Below are positions 28,184 through 36,138 of a DNA stretch of 64,000 bases, piece after piece. Below the pieces are notes generated by a model. It was not told where the DNA came from, did not search any database, and was given only the letters and a program-made list of their open reading frames with translations. The DNA comes from Pseudomonas brassicacearum (GTDB lineage: Bacteria > Pseudomonadota > Gammaproteobacteria > Pseudomonadales > Pseudomonadaceae). A program made the translations under genes and the position numbers. Location: assembly GCF_009601685.2 (NCBI RefSeq), contig NZ_CP045701.2, forward strand, positions 6,200,001 through 6,264,000. Direction: 5' to 3'. Numbering within the stretch: the first letter of the stretch is position 1; each line of letters opens with the position of its first letter.

Positions 28184-28696
28184 CTACAGCTTTTCCCACA
28201 CCTCAAAGCTATAGGCCGGCTTGTCCCCTTCGGCCGGGTTTGGCTGGCTCGAAACCAGCGTCCACTGGCTCGGATCAAATGCCGGGAACCACGCATCCCC
28301 TTCCGGGCTCAGCGCCACGCGGGTCAGGTACAGCCGATCCGCCTGCTCCAGGGCCTGGGCGTACAGTTGGGCACCGCCAATCAGCATCAACTCGTCGACG
28401 CCTTGTTCCTGCGCCCACGCTTGGGCCCGCGCCACCGCGGCCTCCAGGGTGGAAAACACTTCTGCGCCCTCCAGCACCAGGCCCGGCTGACGGCTGACCA
28501 CGATGTTCAGGCGTCCCGGCAGCGGTCGACCGAGGGAATCCCAGGTCTTGCGCCCCATGATGATCGGCTTGCCCAGGGTGGTGGCCTTGAAGTATTTGAA
28601 ATCCCCCGGCAGGTGCCAGGGCATGCGGTTGTCGACGCCGATCACACGGTTTTCACCGAGGGCTGCGATCAGGCTTAAAGGGAGAGTTTTGTTCAT
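28184..28696 (-). CDS. folA: Dihydrofolate reductase FolA
   Basis: NADPH-dependent reduction of dihydrofolate, the trimethoprim target. The protein has 170 residues. MNKTLPLSLIAALGENRVIGVDNRMPWHLPGD contains the substrate and NADPH-binding Ile-Gly-x-x-n-x-x-PWhlP motif. KPIIMGRKTWDSLGRPLPGR and the adenosine-binding LMLIGGAQLYAQAL are typical. The ATG at 28696 was chosen because the 20-residue upstream extension is unrelated to DHFR. It is divergent from the DUF2868 gene by 86 bp. Confidence 0.97.
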   Translation of the reverse strand: MNKTLPLSLIAALGENRVIGVDNRMPWHLPGDFKYFKATTLGKPIIMGRKTWDSLGRPLPGRLNIVVSRQPGLVLEGAEVFSTLEAAVARAQAWAQEQGVDELMLIGGAQLYAQALEQADRLYLTRVALSPEGDAWFPAFDPSQWTLVSSQPNPAEGDKPAYSFEVWEKL

Positions 28697-28782
28697 GGCC
28701 GCGAGGATACCAGAGGCCCGTCGTACCCCGACAGGCATCACAGCGGTTATGCTCAACCCTCATTCGAGCAACGGAAGCACCC

Positions 28783-30150
28783 GTGACAGCACTGCAGAAC
28801 CTCTGGTTGACCGAGACGATACGCCTGCGTGAAGAACACGCCGGCCCGCTCGAGGACCAGGAAGCCAATCGCCTGGCCCGTGCGGCAGGCGGCGACTTAG
28901 CCACTCGCATCCACCACCGCGCCCGCTGGCTGGCCGAACGCGATGGCCTCACCGCGGCCCTGCACCACTGGCTGCAAGGGGCGCGCCTGGCGCTGATCGC
29001 ATTGGCGCTGCTCGCCATCATCAGCGGCGCCGGCCTGGGCTTTGCCGCACTCGGCGACGGGCAGGCACCGGTCAATGTGTTCTGGGCCTTGGGCAGTCTG
29101 TTGGGGCTGAACCTGATCCTGCTTATCGGCTGGGCCCTGGGCCTGATATTCGCTGGCGAGCAAGGCGCAACGCTGGGACGCCTGTGGTTGTGGCTCAGCG
29201 AAAAATTCGCCCGCGACGCCAAGGCTGCCCACCTGGCGCCGGCCCTGCTGCTGTTGCTGCAACGGCACAAACTCAATCGCTGGGCCCTCGGTGTGTTGGT
29301 CAACGGCCTGTGGCTGCTGGCGATGCTCAGCGCGCTGGTCATCGTGCTTCTGCTGATGGCGACCCGGCGCTATGGCTTCGTCTGGGAAACCACCCTCCTC
29401 GGCGGTGAGACCTTCGTCGCCATGACCCAGGCCCTCGGCGCGCTGCCCGCCCTGCTGGGTTTCAGCGTGCCAACGGTGGAAATGATCCGCGCCAGTGGCG
29501 ACGGAGCCCTGAACATCGAGAGCGCCCGCCAGGCCTGGGCCACCTGGCTAGTGGGTGTGCTGCTGGTCTATGGCCTGTTGCCGCGCTTGTGCCTGGCACT
29601 GCTGTGCCTGTGGCGCTGGCGGCGCGGCCGCACCACCCTGCGCCTGGACTTGAACCTGCCCGGCTATGCCCAATTGCGTGAACGGCTGATGCCCAGCAGC
29701 GAGCGACTGGGCGTCAACGACGCCGCCCCCGCGCAATTGCATCGAGTCGAAAGTGCTGTCAGTGCAATGGACAGCGACGGCGCGCTGCTGGTGGCAATCG
29801 AGTTGGACGATCGACCCTGGCCACCCAAGCTGCCCGAGACCGTGAAAAACGCCGGCATTCTCGACAGCCGCGAGTCTCGCCACAAACTCCTTGAACAACT
29901 GTCGCGCTTTCCCCCTGCGCGCCTGGCTATTGCCTGTGACCCACGCCGTTCACCGGACCGCGGCAGCCTGGCGCTGATCGCCGAGCTGGCCCGTTGCGCC
30001 AGCGCCACCCGCGTCTGGCTGTTGCAGGCACCGCCCGGCGAAGCGCTGGACGCCGAGCGCCTGGGCGACTGGCATACCGCACTGCAACAGTTGCAGTTGC
30101 CCTTCGCCGACTGCATGCCCTTGAACTGGCTGGAGACCGGCCATGACTGA
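28783..30150 (+). CDS. DUF2868 multi-span membrane protein
   Basis: The protein has 455 residues, translated from a GTG preceded by GGAAG. It has a soluble N-terminus (~60 residues), then four hydrophobic segments: LALIALALLAIISGAGLGFA, FWALGSLLGLNLILLIGWAL, a long segment near LVNGLWLLAMLSALVIVLLL, and WLVGVLLVYGLLPRLCLALL. A ~190-residue cytoplasmic-looking C-terminal domain follows, containing ARLAIACDPRRSPDRGSLAL. It overlaps the downstream DUF3482 GTPase by 8 bp, so the two proteins are made together and likely interact. Function is unknown. Confidence 0.85.
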   Translation: MTALQNLWLTETIRLREEHAGPLEDQEANRLARAAGGDLATRIHHRARWLAERDGLTAALHHWLQGARLALIALALLAIISGAGLGFAALGDGQAPVNVFWALGSLLGLNLILLIGWALGLIFAGEQGATLGRLWLWLSEKFARDAKAAHLAPALLLLLQRHKLNRWALGVLVNGLWLLAMLSALVIVLLLMATRRYGFVWETTLLGGETFVAMTQALGALPALLGFSVPTVEMIRASGDGALNIESARQAWATWLVGVLLVYGLLPRLCLALLCLWRWRRGRTTLRLDLNLPGYAQLRERLMPSSERLGVNDAAPAQLHRVESAVSAMDSDGALLVAIELDDRPWPPKLPETVKNAGILDSRESRHKLLEQLSRFPPARLAIACDPRRSPDRGSLALIAELARCASATRVWLLQAPPGEALDAERLGDWHTALQQLQLPFADCMPLNWLETGHD

Positions 30151-31516
30151 GCCCATGAAGCCGCTGAAGCTGGCGGTGGTCGGCCACACCAATGTGGGCA
30201 AGACCTCGCTGCTGCGTACCTTGACCCGCGACGTCGGCTTCGGCGAAGTGTCCCATCGCCCGAGCACCACTCGGCATGTCGAGGGCGCGCGCCTGTCGGT
30301 GGATGGCGAAGCGCTGCTGGAACTGTACGACACGCCAGGCCTGGAGGACGCCATCGCCCTGCTCGATTACCTCGAGCGCCTGGAGCGTCCTGGCGAACGC
30401 CTGGATGGCCCGGCGCGCCTGGCCCGCTTCCTCGAGGGCAGCGAGGCGCGGCAACGCTTCGAACAAGAAGCCAAGGTACTGCGCCAACTGCTCGCCAGCG
30501 ATGCTGGGCTGTATGTGATCGATGCCCGGGAGCCAGTGCTGGCCAAGTACCGCGATGAACTGGAAGTGCTCGCCAGTTGTGGCAAGCCGCTGCTGCCCGT
30601 GTTGAACTTCGTCAGCAGCGCCCACCATCGCGAGCCCGACTGGCGCGAAGCCCTGGCGCGATTGGGGCTGCACGCCCTGGTACGTTTTGACAGCGTGGCC
30701 CCGCCCGAGGACGGCGAGCGGCGCCTGTATGAGAGCCTCGCGCTGTTGCTGGAAAGCGCCCGTGAGCGGTTGGATCGACTGGTCGCCGACCAACAGGTTC
30801 AACGCCTGGCCCGGCAGCAGAGCGCGGCGCGCGTGATCGCTGAACTGCTGATCGACTGCGCCGCCTGCCGACGCAGCGTCGCCAGCGACGCCGAGCTGGA
30901 ACGCGAGGCCATCAGTAAACTGCGCAACGCGGTGCGCCAGCGCGAACAGCGTTGTGTCGAGGCCCTGCTCAAGCTCTATGCTTTCCGTCCCCAGGACGCC
31001 GCCGCCAGCGACCTGCCGCTGCTCGACGGACGCTGGGGCGACGACCTGTTCAACCCCGAGACCCTCAAGCAACTGGGCGTGCGCGTCGGTGGCGGGATCG
31101 CGGCGGGCGCGGCGGCCGGGGCTGGCGTCGATTTGCTGGTGGGCGGCCTGACCCTTGGGGCCGCCGCCCTGGCCGGGGCCATTGTCGGCGGCACCCTGCA
31201 AACCGCCCGCAGCTATGGCAACCGTCTGATGGGCAAGCTCAAGGGCCAACGGGAACTGACAGTGGACGACAGCGTGCTGCGCCTGTTGGCCCTGCGCCAA
31301 CGCCAACTGCTGCAAGCCCTCAACCAGCGCGGCCATGCGGCGATGGACAGCATCCGCATCGCCACGCCCCAGGACAAGACCTGGCGCGAAGGCAAGCTGC
31401 CCGAAGCCTTGAACAAGGCGCGGGCGCATCCGCAATGGTCATCCCTGAATACTCAACCGCGATTGAGCCAGGCAGAGCGCCAAGAGCTGATAGAGCAGCT
31501 GGCCGAGCAGCTCTGA
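30143..31516 (+). CDS. DUF3482 GTPase
   Basis: The protein has 457 residues. An Era/TrmE-like G domain starts at once: G1 GHTNVGKTS (14-22), G2 region STTRHVEG, G3 DTPGLED (63-69). The usual G4 NKxD is replaced by a VLNFVSSAHH segment, so guanine specificity may be altered. The C-terminal DUF3482 region has a glycine/alanine-rich hydrophobic hairpin (near residues 313-350, AAGAAAGAGVDLLVGGLTLG) likely to insert into membrane. It is translationally coupled to the DUF2868 membrane protein. The cellular role is unknown. Confidence 0.87.
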   Translation: MTEPMKPLKLAVVGHTNVGKTSLLRTLTRDVGFGEVSHRPSTTRHVEGARLSVDGEALLELYDTPGLEDAIALLDYLERLERPGERLDGPARLARFLEGSEARQRFEQEAKVLRQLLASDAGLYVIDAREPVLAKYRDELEVLASCGKPLLPVLNFVSSAHHREPDWREALARLGLHALVRFDSVAPPEDGERRLYESLALLLESARERLDRLVADQQVQRLARQQSAARVIAELLIDCAACRRSVASDAELEREAISKLRNAVRQREQRCVEALLKLYAFRPQDAAASDLPLLDGRWGDDLFNPETLKQLGVRVGGGIAAGAAAGAGVDLLVGGLTLGAAALAGAIVGGTLQTARSYGNRLMGKLKGQRELTVDDSVLRLLALRQRQLLQALNQRGHAAMDSIRIATPQDKTWREGKLPEALNKARAHPQWSSLNTQPRLSQAERQELIEQLAEQL

Positions 31517-31546
31517 ACGACACGAAACCTTGCTCCCACTGGGCTC

Positions 31547-31715
31547 TGTAGGAGCTGGCGAAGCCTGCGATCTTTTGATCTTTTGATCTTTTGATCTTTC
31601 GCTTGAGATTCAAGTGTTTTGGAAAGATCGCAGCCTCGTTGCACTCGACAGCTCCTACGCAGCTCCTACATAGCTCCTACATAGCTCCTACATAGCTCCT
31701 ACGCAGCTCCTTCGG
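31547..31715. repeat. GTAGGAGCTG repeat with extended tandem arrays
   Basis: Third copy of the family. The internal TTTTGATC unit is repeated four times, against two in the copy at 21.7 kb. The 3' end carries about six AGCTCCTACAT/AGCTCCTACGC units of 11 bp. It lies between convergent DUF3482 and DUF523 genes. No spacers or cas genes, so not CRISPR. Confidence 0.85.
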
Positions 31716-31754
31716 CCCAACGGGGATAAATCCCCTCGCCACAAAAGCAATCCA

Positions 31755-32246
31755 TCAGTCGTTGCTCAAGGCCTTGAGGGCCGCCGCCGCTTCAGGCAAC
31801 TCCAGTTCACTGAATACCTTCACGCCATGGCGCTTGAGCAACGCAGCCGTCACGCCTTCGCCGCTGACCTTCACACCGCTGAACGTTCCATCATAGGTCT
31901 GCAGGTTGCCGCACGACGGGCTGTTGGCCTTGAGCACGGCGATGCGGATGCCGTGTTCACGCACCCGCTCCAACGCTTGATACGCGCCTGACAGGAACTG
32001 CGCACTCACATCCTCGCCGTCGGTGGTGATGACCATTGCCTGGTCGTCGAGCACTTGCGCCCCCTGCCCGCCAGCAATCTCCGCCGCCGCCCGAGGCGTG
32101 GGCAAGCCGCCGGCGACTTCCGGGCACAGCGGCACGATCCGGCCTTCGTCGAGCCACTGCTGAAGTTGATCGAACGGCCCGCTGGCGCCGCCGTCGTAAC
32201 GCACGCGATGCCCGAGCAGGCAGCGACTGACCAAGACCTTTTCCAT
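31755..32246 (-). CDS. DUF523 family protein
   Basis: The protein has 163 residues, starting MEKVLVSRCLLGHRVRYDG. Conserved features are SRCLLG, VPLCPEVAGGLPTPR, and KANSPSCG near residue 112. The conserved cysteines in CLLG, CPE and SCG could bind an Fe-S cluster or metal (inference). It starts 1 bp after the stop of the 2-oxoglutarate oxygenase gene, so it is co-translated with it. A longer frame to 32267 would overlap that gene. The function of the family is not established. Confidence 0.85.
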   Translation of the reverse strand: MEKVLVSRCLLGHRVRYDGGASGPFDQLQQWLDEGRIVPLCPEVAGGLPTPRAAAEIAGGQGAQVLDDQAMVITTDGEDVSAQFLSGAYQALERVREHGIRIAVLKANSPSCGNLQTYDGTFSGVKVSGEGVTAALLKRHGVKVFSELELPEAAAALKALSND

Positions 32247-32247
32247 C

Positions 32248-32874
32248 TCAGAACAACTCATTGCCACGACGACGAAACCAACCGGTCAAGGACAGGCGAT
32301 TGCGCGTGGCCGGCAGCACTTCATGGGGAATGCCCCCCGACAGGAACACCACCAGGCAACCGCCGATGGGCACCACCTCCCGCTCCACGCCATCCTCCAG
32401 GTACATGCGCAACTGGCCGCCGTGCTCCGGTAGCCAATCATCGTCGTTGAGGTAGAGCACCGCCGACACCATGCGTCGGTCGTCATCGCGAAAGCGGTCG
32501 ACATGCCTGAGGTAGAACGCGCCGGGTGGGTAGAGGGCAAAGTGACTTTCGAAGTCTTCCAGGCCCAGGAACAACCCACGATTCATCGCCTCGCGCAGGC
32601 TGTCCATCAGCGCCAGGTAATGGTCGCAGGCTTGCGCCTGGCCGGGTTCGATCCACTGGATGTGATCACCCCGGATCCCTTCGCGGATCTCCGAGAACGG
32701 CCCGCGCCCGACCGCTGCCGGGGCCAGTTCGCCCTCGGCGGCACGCTGGCGGCATTCAGCCGCCAGGGTGCGGGTCAGCGCATCCGGCAGGAAGAGGTTC
32801 TGCTGCGACCAGCCGCGCTCGGCCAGGTCGTCGACGATACGTAACAGCAGCGGGTGATCAGAAGGTATTTGCAT
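32248..32874 (-). CDS. 2-oxoglutarate/Fe(II) prolyl hydroxylase-like oxygenase
   Basis: The protein has 208 residues from MQIPSDHPLLLRIVDDLAER; an ATG three codons earlier is possible. The double-stranded beta-helix has Fe ligands in YLRHVDRFRDDDRR (HxD) and the distal His in SGGIPHEVL, and the 2-oxoglutarate-binding Arg in RLSLTGWFRRRG. The N-terminal and core pattern matches the Pseudomonas prolyl hydroxylase (PPHD) that acts on elongation factor Tu and relates to human PHD2. That substrate assignment rests on family resemblance only. It forms a two-gene unit with DUF523. Confidence 0.85.
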   Translation of the reverse strand: MQIPSDHPLLLRIVDDLAERGWSQQNLFLPDALTRTLAAECRQRAAEGELAPAAVGRGPFSEIREGIRGDHIQWIEPGQAQACDHYLALMDSLREAMNRGLFLGLEDFESHFALYPPGAFYLRHVDRFRDDDRRMVSAVLYLNDDDWLPEHGGQLRMYLEDGVEREVVPIGGCLVVFLSGGIPHEVLPATRNRLSLTGWFRRRGNELF

Positions 32875-33036
32875 GGCGCGCATAGTATGCCTGTGCCTGC
32901 AAAACCGACAGCGCCACGCAGCGGGTTCGCTGCGTCAGTTCGCTGCGTCAAATTGCACCGCCGTACGAACTTGATACGAATTCTCGACAAGACCCCACAC
33001 CCCACGGAGAATAGTCGGCTGCTGACAGGAGTCCCT

Positions 33037-33780
33037 ATGCGCCGTTTGCTTTTCTCACTGTTGATGTTCTGTGTTTTGCCCGCCTGGGCAGACAGCTACG
33101 ACCAGTTGTACAAGGTCGCCGGCTGGCCGCAACAGCGGGCGCATTTCAGTGACGCCTTGAGCGCTGCCCAGCAGCGCTATCAGAGCAGCCTGCCGCCGGC
33201 GGTGTTCCAGGCCCTGGTGAACAACAGCAATCAACGTTTTGCCCCCCAGGCCATGGACCAGCGGGCCGAGGCGCAAATGCGCAGCAATCTTCAAGACCCG
33301 AGCCCGGCCCTGAGCTTTTTCCAATCGCCCCTGGGCCGCAAGGTCGTGGCGGCCGAGTTGCTGGCGACCCGGCGCGATCAATTGGCGAAAAACGCCAAGG
33401 GCCTGCCGAAGATGCCCGCCAGCGACAACCGCCTGTTGATCATCGGCCACCTGGCCCAGGCCCTGCCCGCCCGCGAGGCCGGCGCCGAAGTCAGCCTGGC
33501 GATCGCCGGCGTGGCGGCCGACAGCCTGAGTTCGATGATCCCGGGGCTCCTGGGGGCCGGCCAGGCCCAAGGCATGCTCAATGGCCAGCGCCAACGGTTG
33601 ATGGAACAGATCGGCGCGGACCTGAACAACACGCTGCTATACGTCTACCGTGACCTGACGGATACCGAACTGGAAGAGTTCGCCACCTTCGCCGAATCGA
33701 CCGAGGGCCAGGCTTATTATCAAGCGGCCTTGGCGGCGATTCGGGCGGGATTGGCGGTGGGGCAGAATCTCGGGCAGTAG
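33037..33780 (+). CDS. Exported DUF2059-like protein
   Basis: The protein has 247 residues. Signal peptide MRRLLFSLLMFCVLPAWA-DS directs it to the periplasm. The C-terminal half (LYVYRDLTDTELEEFATFAE, then STEGQAYYQAALAAIRAG) has the DUF2059 pattern: a helix ending in an LSxxEl-like step before FxxSxxGQ. The ATG at 33037 follows GACAGGAG; the upstream frame overlaps the divergent oxygenase gene and is discounted. Monocistronic, function unknown. Confidence 0.8.
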   Translation: MRRLLFSLLMFCVLPAWADSYDQLYKVAGWPQQRAHFSDALSAAQQRYQSSLPPAVFQALVNNSNQRFAPQAMDQRAEAQMRSNLQDPSPALSFFQSPLGRKVVAAELLATRRDQLAKNAKGLPKMPASDNRLLIIGHLAQALPAREAGAEVSLAIAGVAADSLSSMIPGLLGAGQAQGMLNGQRQRLMEQIGADLNNTLLYVYRDLTDTELEEFATFAESTEGQAYYQAALAAIRAGLAVGQNLGQ

Positions 33781-33800
33781 ATAGATCATCCGCGTCTGCC

Positions 33801-33831
33801 ATACCGCTTTCGCGAGCAAGCCCGCGAAGGC
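33801..33831. repeat. REP fragment
   Basis: ATACCGCTTTCGCGAGCAAG followed by CCCGCGAAGG: a single truncated REP half between convergent genes. Confidence 0.6.
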
Positions 33832-33841
33832 GATTGATCAG

Positions 33842-34789
33842 TCACCGCCGAACCCGGCTCATCCGCTTGCTCAAGAACCCAAACATCTCCTGCCGCATCG
33901 CCAGTGCCTCATTCGCCAAATGATGGCGCCCCTCGGGCAACATCAACACCTGCGGCCGATCGAACTTGCTGCGCAGCACTTGCAGGTTATGCACCCAATC
34001 CACCGTCATGTCCGCCTGCCCCTGCACGATCAAGGGCTGGCGCGGGCTGCTCGGGGCGGCTTCGATACGTTTGATCCATTGCCCCAACGCGCCCACCCAG
34101 GCGGTGGGCAGGCGCAGAGGTTGCAATGGGTCGGCTTGCAGGAAGGGCAGGAACTGCGGGTCGGTGGAGTTCTCGCTGAAACGCCGGGCGATACCGCTCA
34201 CGAAGGGCTTGAGCAGGTAATAACTCAGGCGCGACCACCCCCAGGCCCGCGGCCGCACCAGGGGCGATAGCAGGATGACCTGGCCCTGGGCCGGGCTCTG
34301 CGCGCCCTGATTGAGCACGTGATCGACGACAATGGCCCCGCCGGTGCTTTGCCCGCATAGATGCCAGGGCTGCGGCAGGCCCAGCGTCCCGGCCTCGGCC
34401 AACAGCCCCTGCAACGTGGCCTGGTACTCGGCAAAATCCTCGATGCTGGCGCGTTCGCCGCTGGACAGGCCGTGTCCCGGCAGGTCGCAGGCGATCACCG
34501 CGAATTTCTGCTCCAGGGCCCACTCGATCAAGTGGCGATACAGCCCCATGTGATCGTAGTAACCGTGGAACACAAACAAGGTCGCCACGGCTTTTTCCGG
34601 CCACCAGACCTGGCTGACCAACTCATACCCGCCCACTTCGAAGCGCCCCAACCCCTTGCGCACGACGCGCTGGGGAAAGTCCAGCCCATAGAACCGCTGG
34701 TAGGCCTGGGCTTGCTCGGACAGGGCTTGCCACTGGGCCAGCGGTTGCAGGCTGGCACGCAGGAGATCGGGGTCGAAAGTGGCAGGCAT
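33842..34789 (-). CDS. Alpha/beta hydrolase (monoglyceride lipase/lysophospholipase-like)
   Basis: The protein has 315 residues from the ATG at 34789; in-frame ATGs at 34813 and 34849 could extend it. FVFHGYYDHMGLYRHLIEWAL contains the oxyanion HG motif; CDLPGHGLSSGERASIEDFAEY resembles monoglyceride lipases. The nucleophile elbow is CGQSTGG (Ser) and the catalytic His lies in LPEGRHHLANE. There is no signal peptide at the chosen start. It is divergent from the thioredoxin-like DUF6436 gene by 108 bp. Substrate is likely a lipid ester, by family. Confidence 0.82.
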   Translation of the reverse strand: MPATFDPDLLRASLQPLAQWQALSEQAQAYQRFYGLDFPQRVVRKGLGRFEVGGYELVSQVWWPEKAVATLFVFHGYYDHMGLYRHLIEWALEQKFAVIACDLPGHGLSSGERASIEDFAEYQATLQGLLAEAGTLGLPQPWHLCGQSTGGAIVVDHVLNQGAQSPAQGQVILLSPLVRPRAWGWSRLSYYLLKPFVSGIARRFSENSTDPQFLPFLQADPLQPLRLPTAWVGALGQWIKRIEAAPSSPRQPLIVQGQADMTVDWVHNLQVLRSKFDRPQVLMLPEGRHHLANEALAMRQEMFGFLSKRMSRVRR

Positions 34790-34897
34790 CAAGATTTCCA
34801 GGCATAGGCGCATCGCGCGAAACAGACTTTGTAGGCCTGCGATATTCATCTGTCGCGGCAGGCATGGCAAGCTACGCGCCTTCAGAGGATCGACTCC

Positions 34898-35473
34898 ATG
34901 CGCCCGTCCCACCGCACGACCTTGCTCGCCAGCCTGCTCGCCCTCGGATGCGCCGTCGTCTTGTGGATGGCCTACGACTGGTTCCAAGGCCGTTTCCTGC
35001 GGGCCTTCAGCCAACACACAGCGGTGTTTTCCGGCGATCCTTTGCGCCTGCCTGCCGATCTGGCCGGCCCCGGCGCAATACGCCTGGTGCATTTCTGGGA
35101 CCCGGCGTGCCCATGCAATGTCGGCAACCAGCAGCACCTTTCCGAGTTGATCGATAAATATGTGCCGCAAGGCGTCGAGTTTTATGCAGTACAAAAAGCC
35201 GGCAGCCAAGGTCAGCTGCCGGCCACGTTGAGCCACTTGAAAACCCTCCCGGCGCTCCCCGGCTCGAGCCAGATTCCTGCAAGCCCGGCCGTGGCGATCT
35301 GGGATCGCAGCGGCAAACTGGCGTACTTCGGCCCCTACAGCGAAGGCCTGACCTGCAACTCGAGCAACAGCTTCATCGAGCCGATTCTCGAGGCATTGAG
35401 TATTAACCGACAAGTTAACGCGACCCATACCCTGGCGGTGGGTTGTTATTGTGCGTGGTCGACTTCAAATTGA
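34898..35473 (+). CDS. Membrane-anchored thioredoxin-like protein (DUF6436 type)
   Basis: The protein has 191 residues with an N-terminal membrane anchor (TTLLASLLALGCAVVLWMAY, residues 7-26). The periplasmic domain begins a thioredoxin-like strand, IRLVHFWDPACPCNVGNQQH: the expected CxxC is a CPC, an unusual redox motif. Later features are AVAIWDRSGKLAYFGPYSEG (cis-Pro strand region SPAVAIWD) and more cysteines in LTCNSSNS and VGCYCAW. Presumed thiol-disulfide function is inferred. An orphan ORF overlaps its last 23 bp. Confidence 0.75.
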   Translation: MRPSHRTTLLASLLALGCAVVLWMAYDWFQGRFLRAFSQHTAVFSGDPLRLPADLAGPGAIRLVHFWDPACPCNVGNQQHLSELIDKYVPQGVEFYAVQKAGSQGQLPATLSHLKTLPALPGSSQIPASPAVAIWDRSGKLAYFGPYSEGLTCNSSNSFIEPILEALSINRQVNATHTLAVGCYCAWSTSN

Positions 35474-35795
35474 TCTAGCGACACTACTGCCGAATCAAGC
35501 AAACGTACCGTGGCAGAACATCACCAATCCAAACCGGGACAGCCTGCCCCATACCCAACCCCCAGGTGTGGGACGCGCTATCGAGAACCTCTATACCACC
35601 ACTCGCGGCGCTAACCAGCTGGCTACGCAAGCCACTGTCGCGGGGCTCAACGTAGGTGCCGAGTGGATTCAGAGCTTGGCACCGAGATCTAAAAACCCTG
35701 GTGCTGGCGACAATATGGAGCTGGCGGAACGAGGCGAAGCGCGGACCCAGGGCGGGCCGGCCAACGAACCAGCACCCACCACCCGGCCAAGCTGA
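35451..35795 (+). CDS. Orphan ORF, possible 114-residue protein
   Basis: A GTG-started frame overlapping the end of the DUF6436 gene. It is polar and proline/asparagine-rich at first (LPNQANVPWQNITNPNRDSL), with a central amphipathic stretch (RAIENLYTTTRGANQLATQA) and a disordered C-terminus. G+C and codon use are more mixed than in neighbours (many A/T third positions early on). A 14-bp-arm hairpin lies 47 bp past the stop. I recognise no family. It may be a real accessory gene, a remnant or a chance frame. Confidence 0.3.
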   Translation: MRGRLQIDLATLLPNQANVPWQNITNPNRDSLPHTQPPGVGRAIENLYTTTRGANQLATQATVAGLNVGAEWIQSLAPRSKNPGAGDNMELAERGEARTQGGPANEPAPTTRPS

Positions 35796-36138
35796 TGAAA
35801 CCGCCGGGCCATCGACGATCACCGGTTGAAACGCCCTTCTACGCCGGCCACAGGAGCCTCCTGTGGCCGGCCCTCGCGACACACGCCGACTCATATCCCT
35901 TTGTGCTTCGACGACGGCCGACGTGATTGCCGTGCCGATCGCCGATAGCCTTCCGATTCGCGGCACCGGCCTCCAAAGCCCAGCCGCTACCCGAAACCTT
36001 CCACCGCCTATACTCCCGCCCGCGAGGCGACCTGGAGAAAATCCCTCCGACGGACGATGGGCCGGGAAGCAGCCGTATGCTAAACAGGGAATCAACAGCG
36101 AGACCATGGAGCCGCTGTCATCAGAATAAGGAATCACC
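35796..36138. other. Intergenic stretch upstream of the acylase gene
   Basis: 343 bp. Besides the hairpin above, I see no coding frame with gene-like codon use. A long minus-strand frame across here (35484-36188) reads as Ser/Gly/Arg-rich noise. The acylase ribosome-binding site AAGGAATC is at 36127-36134. Confidence 0.5.
35843..35871. other. Strong perfect hairpin (GCCGGCCACAGGAG arms)
   Basis: Arms GCCGGCCACAGGAG and CTCCTGTGGCCGGC, 14 bp each, around a single C. There is no T-run on either side, so it is not a classical terminator. It lies between the orphan ORF and the acylase gene. Confidence 0.7.

Noticed and set aside
31650..31715. Regularly spaced 11-bp units suggesting a CRISPR array
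   Set aside because: Units are contiguous with no spacers, and no cas genes are present; they are tandem copies of a repeat terminus.
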